Assembly (NCBI RefSeq): GCF_001424025.1
Contig: NZ_LMPZ01000001.1
Span: forward strand, 249,074 to 313,073
Direction of reading: 5' to 3'
Source: Brevundimonas sp. Leaf363
GTDB lineage: Bacteria > Pseudomonadota > Alphaproteobacteria > Caulobacterales > Caulobacteraceae
DNA length: 64,000 nt
Shown here: in pieces, positions 27,251 through 35,262 of the stretch
How positions within the stretch are numbered: position 1 is the stretch's first letter
Layout of the letters: each line of letters starts with the position of its first letter
Notes under the pieces: model-generated
Told to the model about the DNA's origin: nothing
The model's database searches: none
What the model saw: the letters and a program-made list of their open reading frames with translations, nothing else
Program-made: the position numbers and the translations under genes

Positions 27251-27820
27251 GTGCCCCTGCCCTCAACCCGCATCGGACTCCGCGCGGTCGAGCCGCTGAT
27301 CGTGGACGACAGCACACAGTCGCTGGAGATGATGAGCGCCCTGATGATGGGTTTCGGCGTCTCCCGCTCGACCAAGGTGCAGACGGCGGCGGAGGCGAAG
27401 ACGGCGCTGATGCGCTCGACCTTCGACGTCATTCTGATGGACAGCGAATTGCCCGGCCAGGACGGGTTCAGCCTGATCCGCCACGTTCGGGGCGACCGCG
27501 ACGGCCCCAATTTTTCCGCGCCCATCATCCTGCTCAGCGTCGATACGGCTCGCCCGAAGGTGGAGCGGGCGCGTGACGCGGGCGCCAACTTCGTCATCGC
27601 CAAGCCGGTGTCGGCCACGGTCCTGCTGGAACGCCTGTTGTGGATCGCCCAGAGCCGGCGGCTGTTCGTCGACGCCGACAGCTATCGCGGGCCGGATCGC
27701 CGGTTTCAGACCCTGCCCCTGCCCGATGACGTGGAGGAGCGGCGCGAGAGCGACCTGCGCCTGGCCGCCACGCCCGAGCGCGCGATGTCGCAGGACGAGA
27801 TCGACGGACTGTTTCTGTGA
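27251..27820 (+). CDS. Response regulator with C-terminal FliM/CheZ-like docking peptide
   Basis: A 189-residue protein. A complete receiver domain (about 12-135) has D19/D20, phospho-acceptor D64 (MDSELPGQDG), S96 and K118 (IAKPVS). A roughly 50-residue C-terminal extension carries RGPDRR (146-151), an Arg/Glu-rich stretch and the terminal peptide MSQDEIDGLFL (179-189), which matches the CheY-binding motif normally found at the N-terminus of FliM and C-terminus of CheZ. GTG start at 27251 with GAGG 5 bp upstream. It could bind CheY-P, compete with FliM or act as a phosphate sink. The Arg-rich tail also recalls c-di-GMP-binding CheY-like (Cle) proteins. Confidence 0.82.
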   Translation: MPLPSTRIGLRAVEPLIVDDSTQSLEMMSALMMGFGVSRSTKVQTAAEAKTALMRSTFDVILMDSELPGQDGFSLIRHVRGDRDGPNFSAPIILLSVDTARPKVERARDAGANFVIAKPVSATVLLERLLWIAQSRRLFVDADSYRGPDRRFQTLPLPDDVEERRESDLRLAATPERAMSQDEIDGLFL

Positions 27821-28287
27821 CCACGCCGCGTCCCGTCCGCCTGTTCCGCCCACCCAACCGTCTGGAGAAGATCCTCAACGCCGCCGAGCGCCGCGCATTC
27901 GCCGAGCATGTCGCGCGGGCCGAGCGGGAGGTCGCAAGCCTGCTGCCGGGCTTACGCGCGCGTCTGCCGGAGCAGGTCGCCGTTCTGGTCGAGCTGTGCC
28001 ACGAGCCGGAGGCCGAGGTCTTCGCCGCCAGTCCCGAGATCGGGTTCAAGGCCCTTGCCGTGGCCGAGGCGGCCCGGGCGGTCGGACTGGACGGCGTCGC
28101 TCGCGTCGCCGGCGAGATCTGGGCGCTGGTCGAGGCCCTGCTGGACCGCGGCGTCTGGCACACCGAGGCGCTGACCGTGCAGGCCGAAGCCCTGCAGATG
28201 TCCATGGCCAACGCCCCCCTGCCGCCCAAAGAGCAGGCCGTGATCGACGAGCGCCTGAAGGCCTTGCGTGATGCCGTCGGATTCTGA
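27817..28287 (+). CDS. Helical protein of unknown function, CheE-like
   Basis: A 156-residue, predominantly alpha-helical protein. I see no enzymatic motif. The basic N-terminus (RLFRPPNRLEKIL) followed by helices with FKALAVAEAARAVGLDGVARVAG and LVEALLDRGVWHTEALTVQAEAL recalls CheE proteins of Caulobacter-type chemotaxis operons, but this is a remembered resemblance and not firm. GTG start overlaps the previous stop (GTGA), so it is the fourth coupled member of the cassette. It probably interacts with one of the receivers. Confidence 0.6.
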   Translation: MTTPRPVRLFRPPNRLEKILNAAERRAFAEHVARAEREVASLLPGLRARLPEQVAVLVELCHEPEAEVFAASPEIGFKALAVAEAARAVGLDGVARVAGEIWALVEALLDRGVWHTEALTVQAEALQMSMANAPLPPKEQAVIDERLKALRDAVGF

Positions 28288-28360
28288 GGCGCAACGGACA
28301 CGCCACAGAAGAACCCCAATCTTTTCCGGACCTTTTTGTCGCTATGCCGGTTCTCGCCCC

Positions 28361-28534
28361 ATGGGACGGATGCAACGCACAGGTCAGGAGTGTTTCGGCG
28401 AGGCCAAGAAGCTGATCGCCGAGGCCGTGTCGGAACCGGATGACGCCCGGCGCGCGGCGCTTCTGGTCATGGCAGACCACTGGGTCGCCCTGCAGGCCGC
28501 GCGCGGACAACGCCCGCCGCTGGCGGTCAACTAG
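28361..28534 (+). CDS. Small helical protein of unknown function
   Basis: A 57-residue protein, ATG at 28361 or 28370. The sequence FGEAKKLIAEAVSEPDDARRAALLVMADHWVALQAARG resembles a common family of short alphaproteobacterial helical-hairpin proteins of unknown function. No strong ribosome site is visible. It follows the chemotaxis cassette by 73 bp and may be co-transcribed or independent. Confidence 0.5.
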   Translation: MGRMQRTGQECFGEAKKLIAEAVSEPDDARRAALLVMADHWVALQAARGQRPPLAVN

Positions 28535-28587
28535 ACGCTCTCGCCGAGGCTCCCGGGTTCGCTGACGTCGGCGCCCGGCGTGCCTGA

Positions 28588-28812
28588 TCAGGCCTTTTTG
28601 ACGAACTCGGTGCGCAGGACCAGGCCGCGGACCTTTTCGACGTTGGCCTCGATCTCGTCGGCGTCGCCGGTCAGACGGATGTTCTTGACCAGCGTCCCGC
28701 GCTTCAGGGTCACGCCGCCCGAGCCCTTGACCTTCAGGTCCTTGATCAGGGTGACGCTGTCGCCGTCGGCCAGCGCATTGCCGTTGCTGTCGCGGGTGAT
28801 GTCGTCGCTCAT
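28588..28812 (-). CDS. PhnA/YjdM C-terminal domain protein
   Basis: A 74-residue protein matching the C-terminal beta-barrel domain of PhnA/YjdM: DSNGNALADGDSVTLIKDLKVKGS, VTLKRGTLVKNIRLTGD and IEANVEKVRGLVLRTEFVKK. E. coli YjdM also has an N-terminal zinc ribbon of about 35 residues, which is missing here, as in several alphaproteobacteria. Despite the old name alkylphosphonate utilization protein, the true role is unknown. It lies 9 bp after nadE in the opposite sense of numbering, i.e. just upstream of the end of the minus-strand pair, and its transcript direction matches nadE. Confidence 0.85.
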   Translation of the reverse strand: MSDDITRDSNGNALADGDSVTLIKDLKVKGSGGVTLKRGTLVKNIRLTGDADEIEANVEKVRGLVLRTEFVKKA

Positions 28813-28821
28813 GGTTCCGGC

Positions 28822-30864
28822 CTAGGCGTCCGGCGTGTTCGCTTCAAGCTCGTCCAGCCAGACGCGCGCGCTGGCGTCCGACGGGGCGCGCCAGTCGCCG
28901 CGGGGGCTGAGCGAGCCGCCGGTGACGACCTTGGGGCCGTTGGGCAGGGCGGATCGCTTGAACTGGCTGGTCTGGAAGAAGCGGATCAGGAATTTCCGCA
29001 GCCAGGCTTTGATCTCGGCCAGGTCGTAGGCGACCCGCTCGTCGTCCGGCGCGCCGGCGGGCCAGGCCCCCGTGGCCGGGTCCTTCCAGGCCTGATGGGC
29101 CAGATACGCGACCTTGGACGGCTTCAGGCCGAAACGGCTGAGGTAGAACAGGAAGAAATCGTTCAGCGCATAGGGGCCCACGGTCGCCTCGGTCGACTGG
29201 ATCCGGCCGTCCTTGGCCGGGACCAGTTCAGGCGAGATCTCGGTGCCGAGAATGGCGTGCAGGACGTCGGCCGCCGCGCCCGCGTGCTCCTTCGCCGCCA
29301 CCCAGCGGATCAGGTGCCGGATCAGCGTCTTCGCCACCCCGCCGTTGACGTTGTAGTGGCTCATGTGGTCGCCGACGCCATAGGTCGCCCAGCCCAGCGC
29401 CAGTTCCGACAGGTCGCCGGTGCCCAGGACGAAGCCGCCGTTCTGGTTGGCCAGGCGGAACAGATAGTCGGTCCGCAGGCCCGCCTGCACATTCTCGAAG
29501 GTGATGTCGTGCACCGGCTGGCCGTCCGCATGCGGATGGCCGATGTCTTTCAGCATCTGTTCGGCCGCCGGGCGGATATCCAGCTCGGCCCCCGTGACGC
29601 CCAGCGCCTTCATCAGGCTCCACGCGTTCGACTTCGTGCCGTCCGAGGTGGCGAAGCCTGGCATGGTGTAGGCCAGGATATCCGTTCGCGGCATCCGCAG
29701 ACGATCGAAGGCGCGGCAGGCGACCAGCAGGGCCTGGGTTGAATCCAGACCGCCGGAGACGCCGATGACGATCTTCTTCGAACCGGTCGATGTGAGGCGC
29801 CGCATCAGGCCCTGGACCTGAATGTTGAACGCCTCATAGCAGTCGCGATCCAGCCGAGACGCGTCGTCGGGCACGAAGGGGAAGCGGTCCAGCGGGCGGA
29901 TCAGGTCGCCCGGCGCCGCGTCCTCGCGCGCCTCGAACAGCACCATGTCGAAGGCGTGATCGTCGTCCAGCTCTCGACGGGCGCAATCGGCGAAGGTGCC
30001 GGTGCGCAACCGCTCCAGACCGATCCGGTCGACGTCGACATCGGCGATGGTCAGGTGCGGCTCCAGCGCGAAACGGTCGCCCTCGGCCAGGCGGGCGCCC
30101 AGTTCGTGGATGGTGGCCTGACCGTCCCAGGCCAGGTCGGTGGTGCTCTCGCCCCAGCCCGAGGCCGTGAAGACATAGGCGGCCATGGCCCGCGCCGACT
30201 GGCTCGCGCTCAGCATCGCCCGCTCGTCCGCCTTGCCGATGACGATGTTGGAGGCCGACAGGTTCAGCAGGATGCGCGCCCCCGCCAGCGCCTGGCGAGT
30301 CGAAGGGGGCAAGGGCGCCCAATAGTCCTCGCAGACCTCGACGCCGAAGACGAAGCCGGGCCGGTTCTCTGCCGCGAAGATCAGACGCGTCCCAAAGGCG
30401 CCCCACTCGCCGCCCAGGTCGGGCAGATGGTCGTCGGCCGGGCTGAACCAGCGTTTCTCGTAATACTCCCGATAGTTGGGCAGATAGGTCTTGGGCACGA
30501 CGCCCAGCACCCGGCCCTCGCCCAGCACGACGGCGCAGTTGTAGAGGCGGTCGCCGGAGCGGATCGGCGCGCCGACGACGGCGACGACGCCCGTCTCGGC
30601 CGTGACGTTGGCGGTGTCGTGGATCTGGCGCTCGACCTCGTCCAGCAAGGCCGCCTGCATGATCAGATCGTCGATGGCGTAGGCGCTGAGAGACAGTTCG
30701 GGGAAGACGATCAGGTCGCAACCCTGCTCGCCCGCATGGCGGATCAGGGCGGCGTGCGCCTCGGCGTTCGCGACGGGATCGGCCGTGTGCACGACGGGCG
30801 TCGCGGCGGCCACGCGGACGAAGCCGTGGGTGCGGGGACTGAAGAAGGGATGCGTCTCGGCCAT
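28822..30864 (-). CDS. nadE: Glutamine-dependent NAD+ synthetase
   Basis: A 680-residue enzyme making NAD from deamido-NAD with glutamine as nitrogen donor. The N-terminal nitrilase/amidohydrolase domain (about 10-300) has the catalytic triad regions FPELSLSAY (Glu), [16 protein letters not shown] (Lys) and C178 in EVCEDYWAP. The C-terminal synthetase domain has the ATP pyrophosphatase loop SGGLDS (370-375) and [12 protein letters not shown]. The length matches the long mycobacterial-type form. Start ATG 30864 gives [19 protein letters not shown]. It is divergent from ftsY (154 bp apart). Confidence 0.97.
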   Translation of the reverse strand: MAETHPFFSPRTHGFVRVAAATPVVHTADPVANAEAHAALIRHAGEQGCDLIVFPELSLSAYAIDDLIMQAALLDEVERQIHDTANVTAETGVVAVVGAPIRSGDRLYNCAVVLGEGRVLGVVPKTYLPNYREYYEKRWFSPADDHLPDLGGEWGAFGTRLIFAAENRPGFVFGVEVCEDYWAPLPPSTRQALAGARILLNLSASNIVIGKADERAMLSASQSARAMAAYVFTASGWGESTTDLAWDGQATIHELGARLAEGDRFALEPHLTIADVDVDRIGLERLRTGTFADCARRELDDDHAFDMVLFEAREDAAPGDLIRPLDRFPFVPDDASRLDRDCYEAFNIQVQGLMRRLTSTGSKKIVIGVSGGLDSTQALLVACRAFDRLRMPRTDILAYTMPGFATSDGTKSNAWSLMKALGVTGAELDIRPAAEQMLKDIGHPHADGQPVHDITFENVQAGLRTDYLFRLANQNGGFVLGTGDLSELALGWATYGVGDHMSHYNVNGGVAKTLIRHLIRWVAAKEHAGAAADVLHAILGTEISPELVPAKDGRIQSTEATVGPYALNDFFLFYLSRFGLKPSKVAYLAHQAWKDPATGAWPAGAPDDERVAYDLAEIKAWLRKFLIRFFQTSQFKRSALPNGPKVVTGGSLSPRGDWRAPSDASARVWLDELEANTPDA

Positions 30865-31018
30865 GCTCTGTTCCGCTCGTCCCGGCGGTGGCCGGGCCCC
30901 GGCGAGGGCGTCATGCGCCCACACCGGCATTCCGGTGTCTTCTATAAGATTTGCGCCGCGAACCCAAAGAACGGGGTCTCCGCTTTCGCCGGGGAGAGCG
31001 GTAGGATATGCCCCACCC

Positions 31019-31963
31019 ATGACCGATACGTCCAAGAAGGGCTGGTTTTCCCGCCTGACGGACGGGCTGAGCCGCTCGTCCAAGCAGATGACCGACCAGG
31101 TCGTCTCCGCCTTCGTCAAGGAGCCGCTGTCCGAGGCGGCGCTGGAGGGGCTGGAGGAGCATCTGCTCGAGAGCGACCTGGGCCCCGCCGCCACGGACCG
31201 CATCGTCGCCCGCTTCCGCGACCTGCGCTTCGGCGCGGGCGCCAATGAGCGCGAGGTCAAGGAGGCGCTGGCCGAGGCCGTCGCCGCCGAACTGATCAAT
31301 CACCAGGCGACGTTCGACCCCCTGGCCGATCCGGCGCGTCCATGCGTCGTGCTGTTCGTCGGCGTCAACGGCTCTGGCAAGACGACCACCCTGGGCAAGA
31401 TCGCTTCGAACCTGACCGGCAAGGGCGCCAAGGTCATGGTGGTGGCCTGCGACACCTTCCGCGCCGCCGCGCGCGAGCAGCTGAAGGTCTGGTCGGAACG
31501 CGCCGGTGCGACCTTCGAGAGCCGCCGCGACGGGGCCGATCCGGCCGGTCTGGCCTTCGACGCCTACACCCGCGCCAAGGCCGAGGGCTTCGACGTGGTG
31601 CTGATCGACACCGCCGGGCGTTTGCAGAACAAGTCCGCCCTGATGGACGAGCTGTTGAAGATCGTGCGCGTGCTGAAGAAGATCGACCCGGACGCTCCGC
31701 ACGAGACGCTGCTGGTGCTGGACGCCACCGTGGGCCGCAATGCGCTGGAGCAGGAGAAAATCTTTGGGCGGACGGCCTATGTCTCGGGCGTCGTGATGAC
31801 CAAGCTGGACGGCACGGCGCGCGGGGGGGTGCTGGTGCCGGTGGCCCAGGCGTCGGACGCCCCCATCAAGCTGATCGGCGTGGGCGAGGGGGTCGAGGAC
31901 CTTCAGCCGTTCGACGCCCGCGCCTTCGCCCGGTCTCTGGTGGGACTGGAGGAGGCGGCATGA
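31019..31963 (+). CDS. ftsY: Signal recognition particle receptor FtsY
   Basis: A 314-residue GTPase that docks SRP-ribosome complexes at the membrane. The short N-terminus begins with an amphipathic GWFSRLTDGLSRSSKQM, the N domain four-helix bundle spans about 25-100, and the NG domain has P-loop GVNGSGKTTTLGK (K121), DTFRAAAREQL, DTAGRLQNKSALMDEL and TKLDGTARGG. The acidic A domain of E. coli FtsY is absent, as usual in alphaproteobacteria. Stop overlaps the yciB start (ATGA). Confidence 0.97.
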   Translation: MTDTSKKGWFSRLTDGLSRSSKQMTDQVVSAFVKEPLSEAALEGLEEHLLESDLGPAATDRIVARFRDLRFGAGANEREVKEALAEAVAAELINHQATFDPLADPARPCVVLFVGVNGSGKTTTLGKIASNLTGKGAKVMVVACDTFRAAAREQLKVWSERAGATFESRRDGADPAGLAFDAYTRAKAEGFDVVLIDTAGRLQNKSALMDELLKIVRVLKKIDPDAPHETLLVLDATVGRNALEQEKIFGRTAYVSGVVMTKLDGTARGGVLVPVAQASDAPIKLIGVGEGVEDLQPFDARAFARSLVGLEEAA

Positions 31964-32586
31964 CCGCGACGACGACCCCGCCCGCCCGTTCGCGCCTGCG
32001 TCAGGCCGTGGACTTCGGCGCCCTGGCCGCCTTCATGGCCGCCTATGCGGTGAACCGCTTCATCCGGGGATTGGACGGGCAGGAGGCCTTGGTCCAGGCG
32101 ACCTGGGTGCTGGTGGCGGCGTCGGCCATCGCCCTGATCGTCGGCTATGTCACCGAGAAGCGGATCGCGCCCCTGCCGGCCCTGACCGGCGGCTTCGCCC
32201 TGGTGTTCGGCGTCCTGACGCTGGTTTTCCACGATCCGACGCTGCTGAAAATCAAGATCACGCTGCAGAACACAGTCCTGGCGGCGACGCTTCTGGGATC
32301 GCTGCCGTTCCGGAAGTATCCGTTCAAATACCTGCTGGGCGACGCCTTCCAGCTGACCGAGGCGGGCTGGCGCGGCCTGACGCTGCGATACGGCCTGTTC
32401 TTCGCGGCCGTGGCGGTGGTCAACGAGATCGTCTGGCGCTCCCAGTCGGACGATACGTGGGTCGCCTTCCGGGGCGGACTGTGGATCGCCTCGGCCGTCT
32501 TCGGCGTCTGGCAGGTGTTCTTCCTGATGATGCATATGATCAAGGACGAGACGCCCGATCCGGTCTCGCCCGACACCGGACTTTGA
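31960..32586 (+). CDS. Septation protein A / YciB (IspZ) family
   Basis: A 208-residue inner-membrane protein with five to six transmembrane helices. Family marks are KPTLLKIKITLQN-like sequence (DPTLLKIKITLQNTVLAATLL), LLGDAFQLTEAGWRGLTLRYGLFF and NEIVWRSQSDDTWVAFR. YciB proteins affect envelope integrity and septation. The ATG overlaps the ftsY TGA. The ftsY-yciB-ccm neighbourhood is, to my recollection, conserved in Caulobacterales. Confidence 0.9.
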   Translation: MTATTTPPARSRLRQAVDFGALAAFMAAYAVNRFIRGLDGQEALVQATWVLVAASAIALIVGYVTEKRIAPLPALTGGFALVFGVLTLVFHDPTLLKIKITLQNTVLAATLLGSLPFRKYPFKYLLGDAFQLTEAGWRGLTLRYGLFFAAVAVVNEIVWRSQSDDTWVAFRGGLWIASAVFGVWQVFFLMMHMIKDETPDPVSPDTGL

Positions 32587-32695
32587 CCGGTCGACGATCA
32601 GGGGCTTTGACAAGCGGGCATCGTCCGTCGTCAAACTTTTAAATGCGACTGATAGCTAAGCCGTGACGGACAGGAACGCCGTGAGGGAGGCCCAG

Positions 32696-33391
32696 ATGGT
32701 CAAGTCGGACGACAAGGGGCGCAAGAAGGGCGCCCTGGCGGGCTCGCCCAGCCACCTGATGCACCGCGCCCTGCAGTTGGCGCTGGACATCTACACCGAA
32801 GAGGCGGGTTCGGACGGCCTGACACAGCGCCAGTTCGCGGTGCTGGAGGCGGTGGCCGCCAAGGCCGGCGCGACCCAGGCCGAACTGGTCAAGGCGACGG
32901 GCATCGACCGCTCCACCCTGGCCGATCTGGCCGCGCGGATGACGTCGAAAGGCCTGCTGCAGCGCGAGCGCTCGACGCTGGACGCCCGCGCCATGGCGGT
33001 GCGGCTGTCGCCGGCGGGCGAGGCCGCGTTGGCTGACGCCCGGCCGCGCGTCGCCGCCGCCGACGCCCGCATCGTCGCCCTGCTGCCGAAAGCCGGCCGC
33101 GACGCCTTCCTGAAGACGCTGGGCGCCCTGTCCGCCGCCGCCGATGCTGCGCCGGAGCAGGCCAAGGCCGAAAAGAAGGCGGCCAAGAAGGCCAGGAAGC
33201 TGGAAAAGAAAGCCGCCAAGGACGCCAAGAAGGCCGCCGACGCTTCGGCCCTCCCGGCCGAAGACGCCGCCAAGCCCGTGAAGGCGCCCGCCAAGGCGAA
33301 GGCGCCCAAGCCGGTCAAGGCTGCGAAACCGGTCAAGCCTGCTCCCAAGGCGGCGAAGGCCAAGACGCCCAAGGCCGTCGAACCGGCCTGA
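32696..33391 (+). CDS. MarR-family regulator with Lys/Ala/Pro-rich histone-like tail
   Basis: A 231-residue protein. The winged helix-turn-helix (about 20-140) shows LTQRQFAVLEAVA, ATQAELVKATGIDRSTLADLAARMTSKGLL and the wing STLDARAMAVRLSPAG. From about residue 150 to the end there is a low-complexity tail of repeated KKAAKKARK, AAKPVKAPAKAKAPKPVK and similar units, like histone H1 or HU-type AKP tails. GGGAGG lies 5 bp before the ATG at 32696, favouring it over the GTG at 32663. The regulated gene is unknown; the tail probably adds non-specific DNA binding. Confidence 0.85.
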   Translation: MVKSDDKGRKKGALAGSPSHLMHRALQLALDIYTEEAGSDGLTQRQFAVLEAVAAKAGATQAELVKATGIDRSTLADLAARMTSKGLLQRERSTLDARAMAVRLSPAGEAALADARPRVAAADARIVALLPKAGRDAFLKTLGALSAAADAAPEQAKAEKKAAKKARKLEKKAAKDAKKAADASALPAEDAAKPVKAPAKAKAPKPVKAAKPVKPAPKAAKAKTPKAVEPA

Positions 33392-33406
33392 TTTTATCCA
33401 AGCCGC

Positions 33407-33450
33407 CGTCATCCTCGGAGTTCATCTGAGGATCAGGTGTGGTCGTGCTG
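33407..33450 (+). repeat. Partial intergenic repeat, CCTCGG family (copy H)
   Basis: Begins GTCATCCTCGGAGTTCATC and continues GAGGATCAGGTGTGGTCGTG, matching the left half of the element at 48058-48190. It forms an imperfect ATCCTC/GAGGAT hairpin between the convergent MarR-family gene and the small gene at 33479. Confidence 0.6.
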
Positions 33451-33478
33451 GCGCTTTGCTGGGTGGGATAGCGCTGGG

Positions 33479-33703
33479 CTAGACCCGGATATCCAGCAGC
33501 GCGCCGGGACGCGCCATTCGCGGTTCGGCAGGCTGGGGCTCGGCGCCGGCAGGGGTCGCCATGGGGCGTGCGACCGGCGCGGCCTGGGCCGCATCCAGCG
33601 CGGCGCGGAAGAAGGCGGCCTGGGCGTTGCGCACGGCGGCCGGCGGTCCGGACGACGCCGGCGTCGTCGGCAGCGGGGTCGAGGGCAGGCGCATATCGCT
33701 CAT
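33479..33703 (-). CDS. Small Ala/Pro-rich protein of unknown function
   Basis: A 74-residue protein (ATG 33703; GTG at 33709 possible). MSDMRLPSTPLPTTPASSG at the N-terminus, a short helix AAVRNAQAAFFRAALDAAQ and the C-terminal peptide RPGALLDIRV. I recall similar short proteins ending in LLDIRV in Caulobacterales but no function. It is codirectional with ccmG, 34 bp upstream of nothing else: it lies downstream of ccmG and could share its transcript. Confidence 0.55.
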   Translation of the reverse strand: MSDMRLPSTPLPTTPASSGPPAAVRNAQAAFFRAALDAAQAAPVARPMATPAGAEPQPAEPRMARPGALLDIRV

Positions 33704-33737
33704 GCCCACAAGGTTAACGAAGCCCGTCGAAAAAGGG

Positions 33738-34271
33738 TTAACGGCCTAGTGCCGCGGCCAGCCGTTCGACATCGGCGTCGGTGATGATCGGGCCGGACGC
33801 CTTGGCCACGATGAGGCCGTTGGCGTCGACGGCGAAGCTTTCGGGCACGCCGGACACGCCCAGATCCAGCCCTACGCGGCCCTCGGGATCCAGCAGAACC
33901 GCCGCATACGGATCGCCCAGTTCGTTCAGATAGGCGCGGGTCGCCACCGGATTGTCCTTGTACGCCACGCCCACCACCGCGATGCCCCGCGCCCTCAGCT
34001 TGGCGAGGTTCGGATGCTCGACCCGGCACGGCGCGCACCAGCTGGCGAACAGGTTGACCACGCGCGGCTGGCCGGCGGCGGCCTGCGCCAGGGCGACCGG
34101 CGCGGGACCGGCGAGGGAGCCCTGAAGCGGCGACAGGCTGGCCGTGGGCAGCGGGCGGCCGACCAGGGCGTCGGGGCGGTAGACCGGATCGCGCTTCAGC
34201 GACCAGCCGACGAAGACCGCCGCCAGGGCCGCCAGCACCACCAGCGGTGCGATGGCCAGCCAGCGGTTCAA
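33738..34271 (-). CDS. ccmG: Cytochrome c biogenesis thiol oxidoreductase CcmG/DsbE
   Basis: A 177-residue periplasmic thioredoxin-like protein held by an N-terminal transmembrane helix (about 5-24). Active site WCAPC (C79, C82) in VVNLFASWCAPCRVEHPNL, with the conserved YKDNP and the cis-Pro in GVSGVPESFAVDANG. It reduces apocytochrome c cysteines for haem attachment. The start is TTG at 34271, overlapping the ccmD TGA in TTGA; no other in-frame start is available, so it depends on coupling from ccmD. Confidence 0.94.
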   Translation of the reverse strand: MNRWLAIAPLVVLAALAAVFVGWSLKRDPVYRPDALVGRPLPTASLSPLQGSLAGPAPVALAQAAAGQPRVVNLFASWCAPCRVEHPNLAKLRARGIAVVGVAYKDNPVATRAYLNELGDPYAAVLLDPEGRVGLDLGVSGVPESFAVDANGLIVAKASGPIITDADVERLAAALGR

Positions 34272-34426
34272 GACGCGTCCTCTTCCGCCTCGAGCGCCTT
34301 CAGCGCCGCCTTCGCGCGGCGGCCGGCGACGACGGTGCGCGCGACCAGGGCGCCGAGCACGACCACGCTGATCCCCCAGGCGGGCCAGACGAAGGCGGCG
34401 TAGGGGGCCATGTCCAGATCGAGCAT
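34268..34426 (-). CDS. ccmD: Haem exporter protein CcmD
   Basis: A 52-residue single-pass membrane protein that helps release holo-CcmE from the CcmABC complex. One transmembrane helix (about 9-32, YAAFVWPAWGISVVVLGALV) is followed by a basic cytosolic helix (RRAKAALKALEAEE). The ATG shares a base with the ccmC stop (TGATG), and its stop overlaps the ccmG TTG. Confidence 0.88.
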   Translation of the reverse strand: MLDLDMAPYAAFVWPAWGISVVVLGALVARTVVAGRRAKAALKALEAEEDAS

Positions 34427-35145
34427 CAGGCGAACCTCGCGGCGCGGGCGGCCAGGGTCGCGGCGCGGCGACGCCTCACCTCGGTGCGGATGGCGGTGAT
34501 CCAAAGAGCCAGGAACAGGACGCCGTACGCCGCCATCATGGTCAGCAGCGGCTGCAGATAGGCCGGGTCCAGGCTCGACCCGCCGGCGCGCAAGAGGGAC
34601 GCCGGCTGGTGCAGGGTGTTCCACCAGTCGACCGAGAACTTGACGATCGGCAGGTTGATCAGCCCGACCAGACCCAGGACGGCGGCGGCGCGGGCGGCGC
34701 GGGCCTCGTCGTCGATCGACGCGCGCAGGGCCATGTAGCCGACGTAGAACAGGAACAGCACCAGCACGCTGGTCAGGCGCGCGTCCCACACCCACCACGT
34801 GCCCCACATCGGCTGGCCCCATAGCGATCCGGTGACCAGGGCCAGGCCCGTGAAGGCGGCGCCCGGCAGGGCGGCGGTCTTGGCGGCGGCGTCGGCCAGC
34901 GGGTGGCGGAAGATCAGGGCCAGGAAGCTGGCGACGCCCAGCGCCGCATAGACGCCGGTGCCCAGCACGGCGGCCGGCACATGCACGAACATGATCCGCA
35001 CCGTGTCGCCCTGCTGGTAGTCGGCCGGCGCGGTGAAGCTGAGCCACGCGCCCACGACCAGCAACACGCCCGCCGCCCCCCAGAGCCAGGGAACCAGCGG
35101 CCGGGTGAAGCGCATGAAGCGCTCGGGATTGGCCAGACCGAACAT
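34426..35145 (-). CDS. ccmC: Haem exporter/ligase protein CcmC
   Basis: A 239-residue inner-membrane protein with six transmembrane helices that loads haem onto CcmE. The tryptophan-rich haem motif is WGQPMWGTWWVWDARLTS, with periplasmic His residues in FVHVPAA and WNTLHQPAS. Length is normal for the family. ATG at 35145. Its promoter must lie in the 117 bp before the divergent S41 peptidase, since ccmB is on the far side of that gene. Confidence 0.95.
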   Translation of the reverse strand: MFGLANPERFMRFTRPLVPWLWGAAGVLLVVGAWLSFTAPADYQQGDTVRIMFVHVPAAVLGTGVYAALGVASFLALIFRHPLADAAAKTAALPGAAFTGLALVTGSLWGQPMWGTWWVWDARLTSVLVLFLFYVGYMALRASIDDEARAARAAAVLGLVGLINLPIVKFSVDWWNTLHQPASLLRAGGSSLDPAYLQPLLTMMAAYGVLFLALWITAIRTEVRRRRAATLAARAARFA

Positions 35146-35207
35146 GGCCGCTCCTTTAGCGGGGCGCGCGGGCGCGCGCCACAGTCGTACGAGGTGACGA
35201 AAGCTTA

Positions 35208-35230
35208 AGTGGCGACCCATGCATGCCACT
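35208..35230. promoter_or_regulatory. Inverted repeat between ccmC and the S41 peptidase gene
   Basis: AGTGGC-N11-GCCACT, perfect 6-bp arms with an 11-base spacer, in the 117-bp divergent promoter region. It could be an operator for a dimeric regulator, or the stem of a leader hairpin. No known consensus is matched. Confidence 0.3.
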
Positions 35231-35262
35231 GGTATTCGGCGACTGATCACAGGGGGGGCGAC

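Noticed and set aside
32605..32640. TTTGAC-N18-GTCAAA with a TTGACA-like -35 before the MarR gene, as an autoregulatory operator.
   Set aside because: The arms are only six bases with a long spacer and the -10 is not well placed. It could be a promoter, but I cannot support an operator.
33711..33743. Two GTTAAC sequences upstream and downstream of the small ORF, as CtrA sites.
   Set aside because: The TTAA half-sites are 20 bases apart, not seven, so they do not fit the CtrA consensus.
35146..35262. GC-rich GCGCGCGGGCGCGC stretch as a possible replication origin or Z-DNA element.
   Set aside because: Short runs of this kind are expected at this base composition, and there are no DnaA boxes or AT-rich unwinding region nearby.
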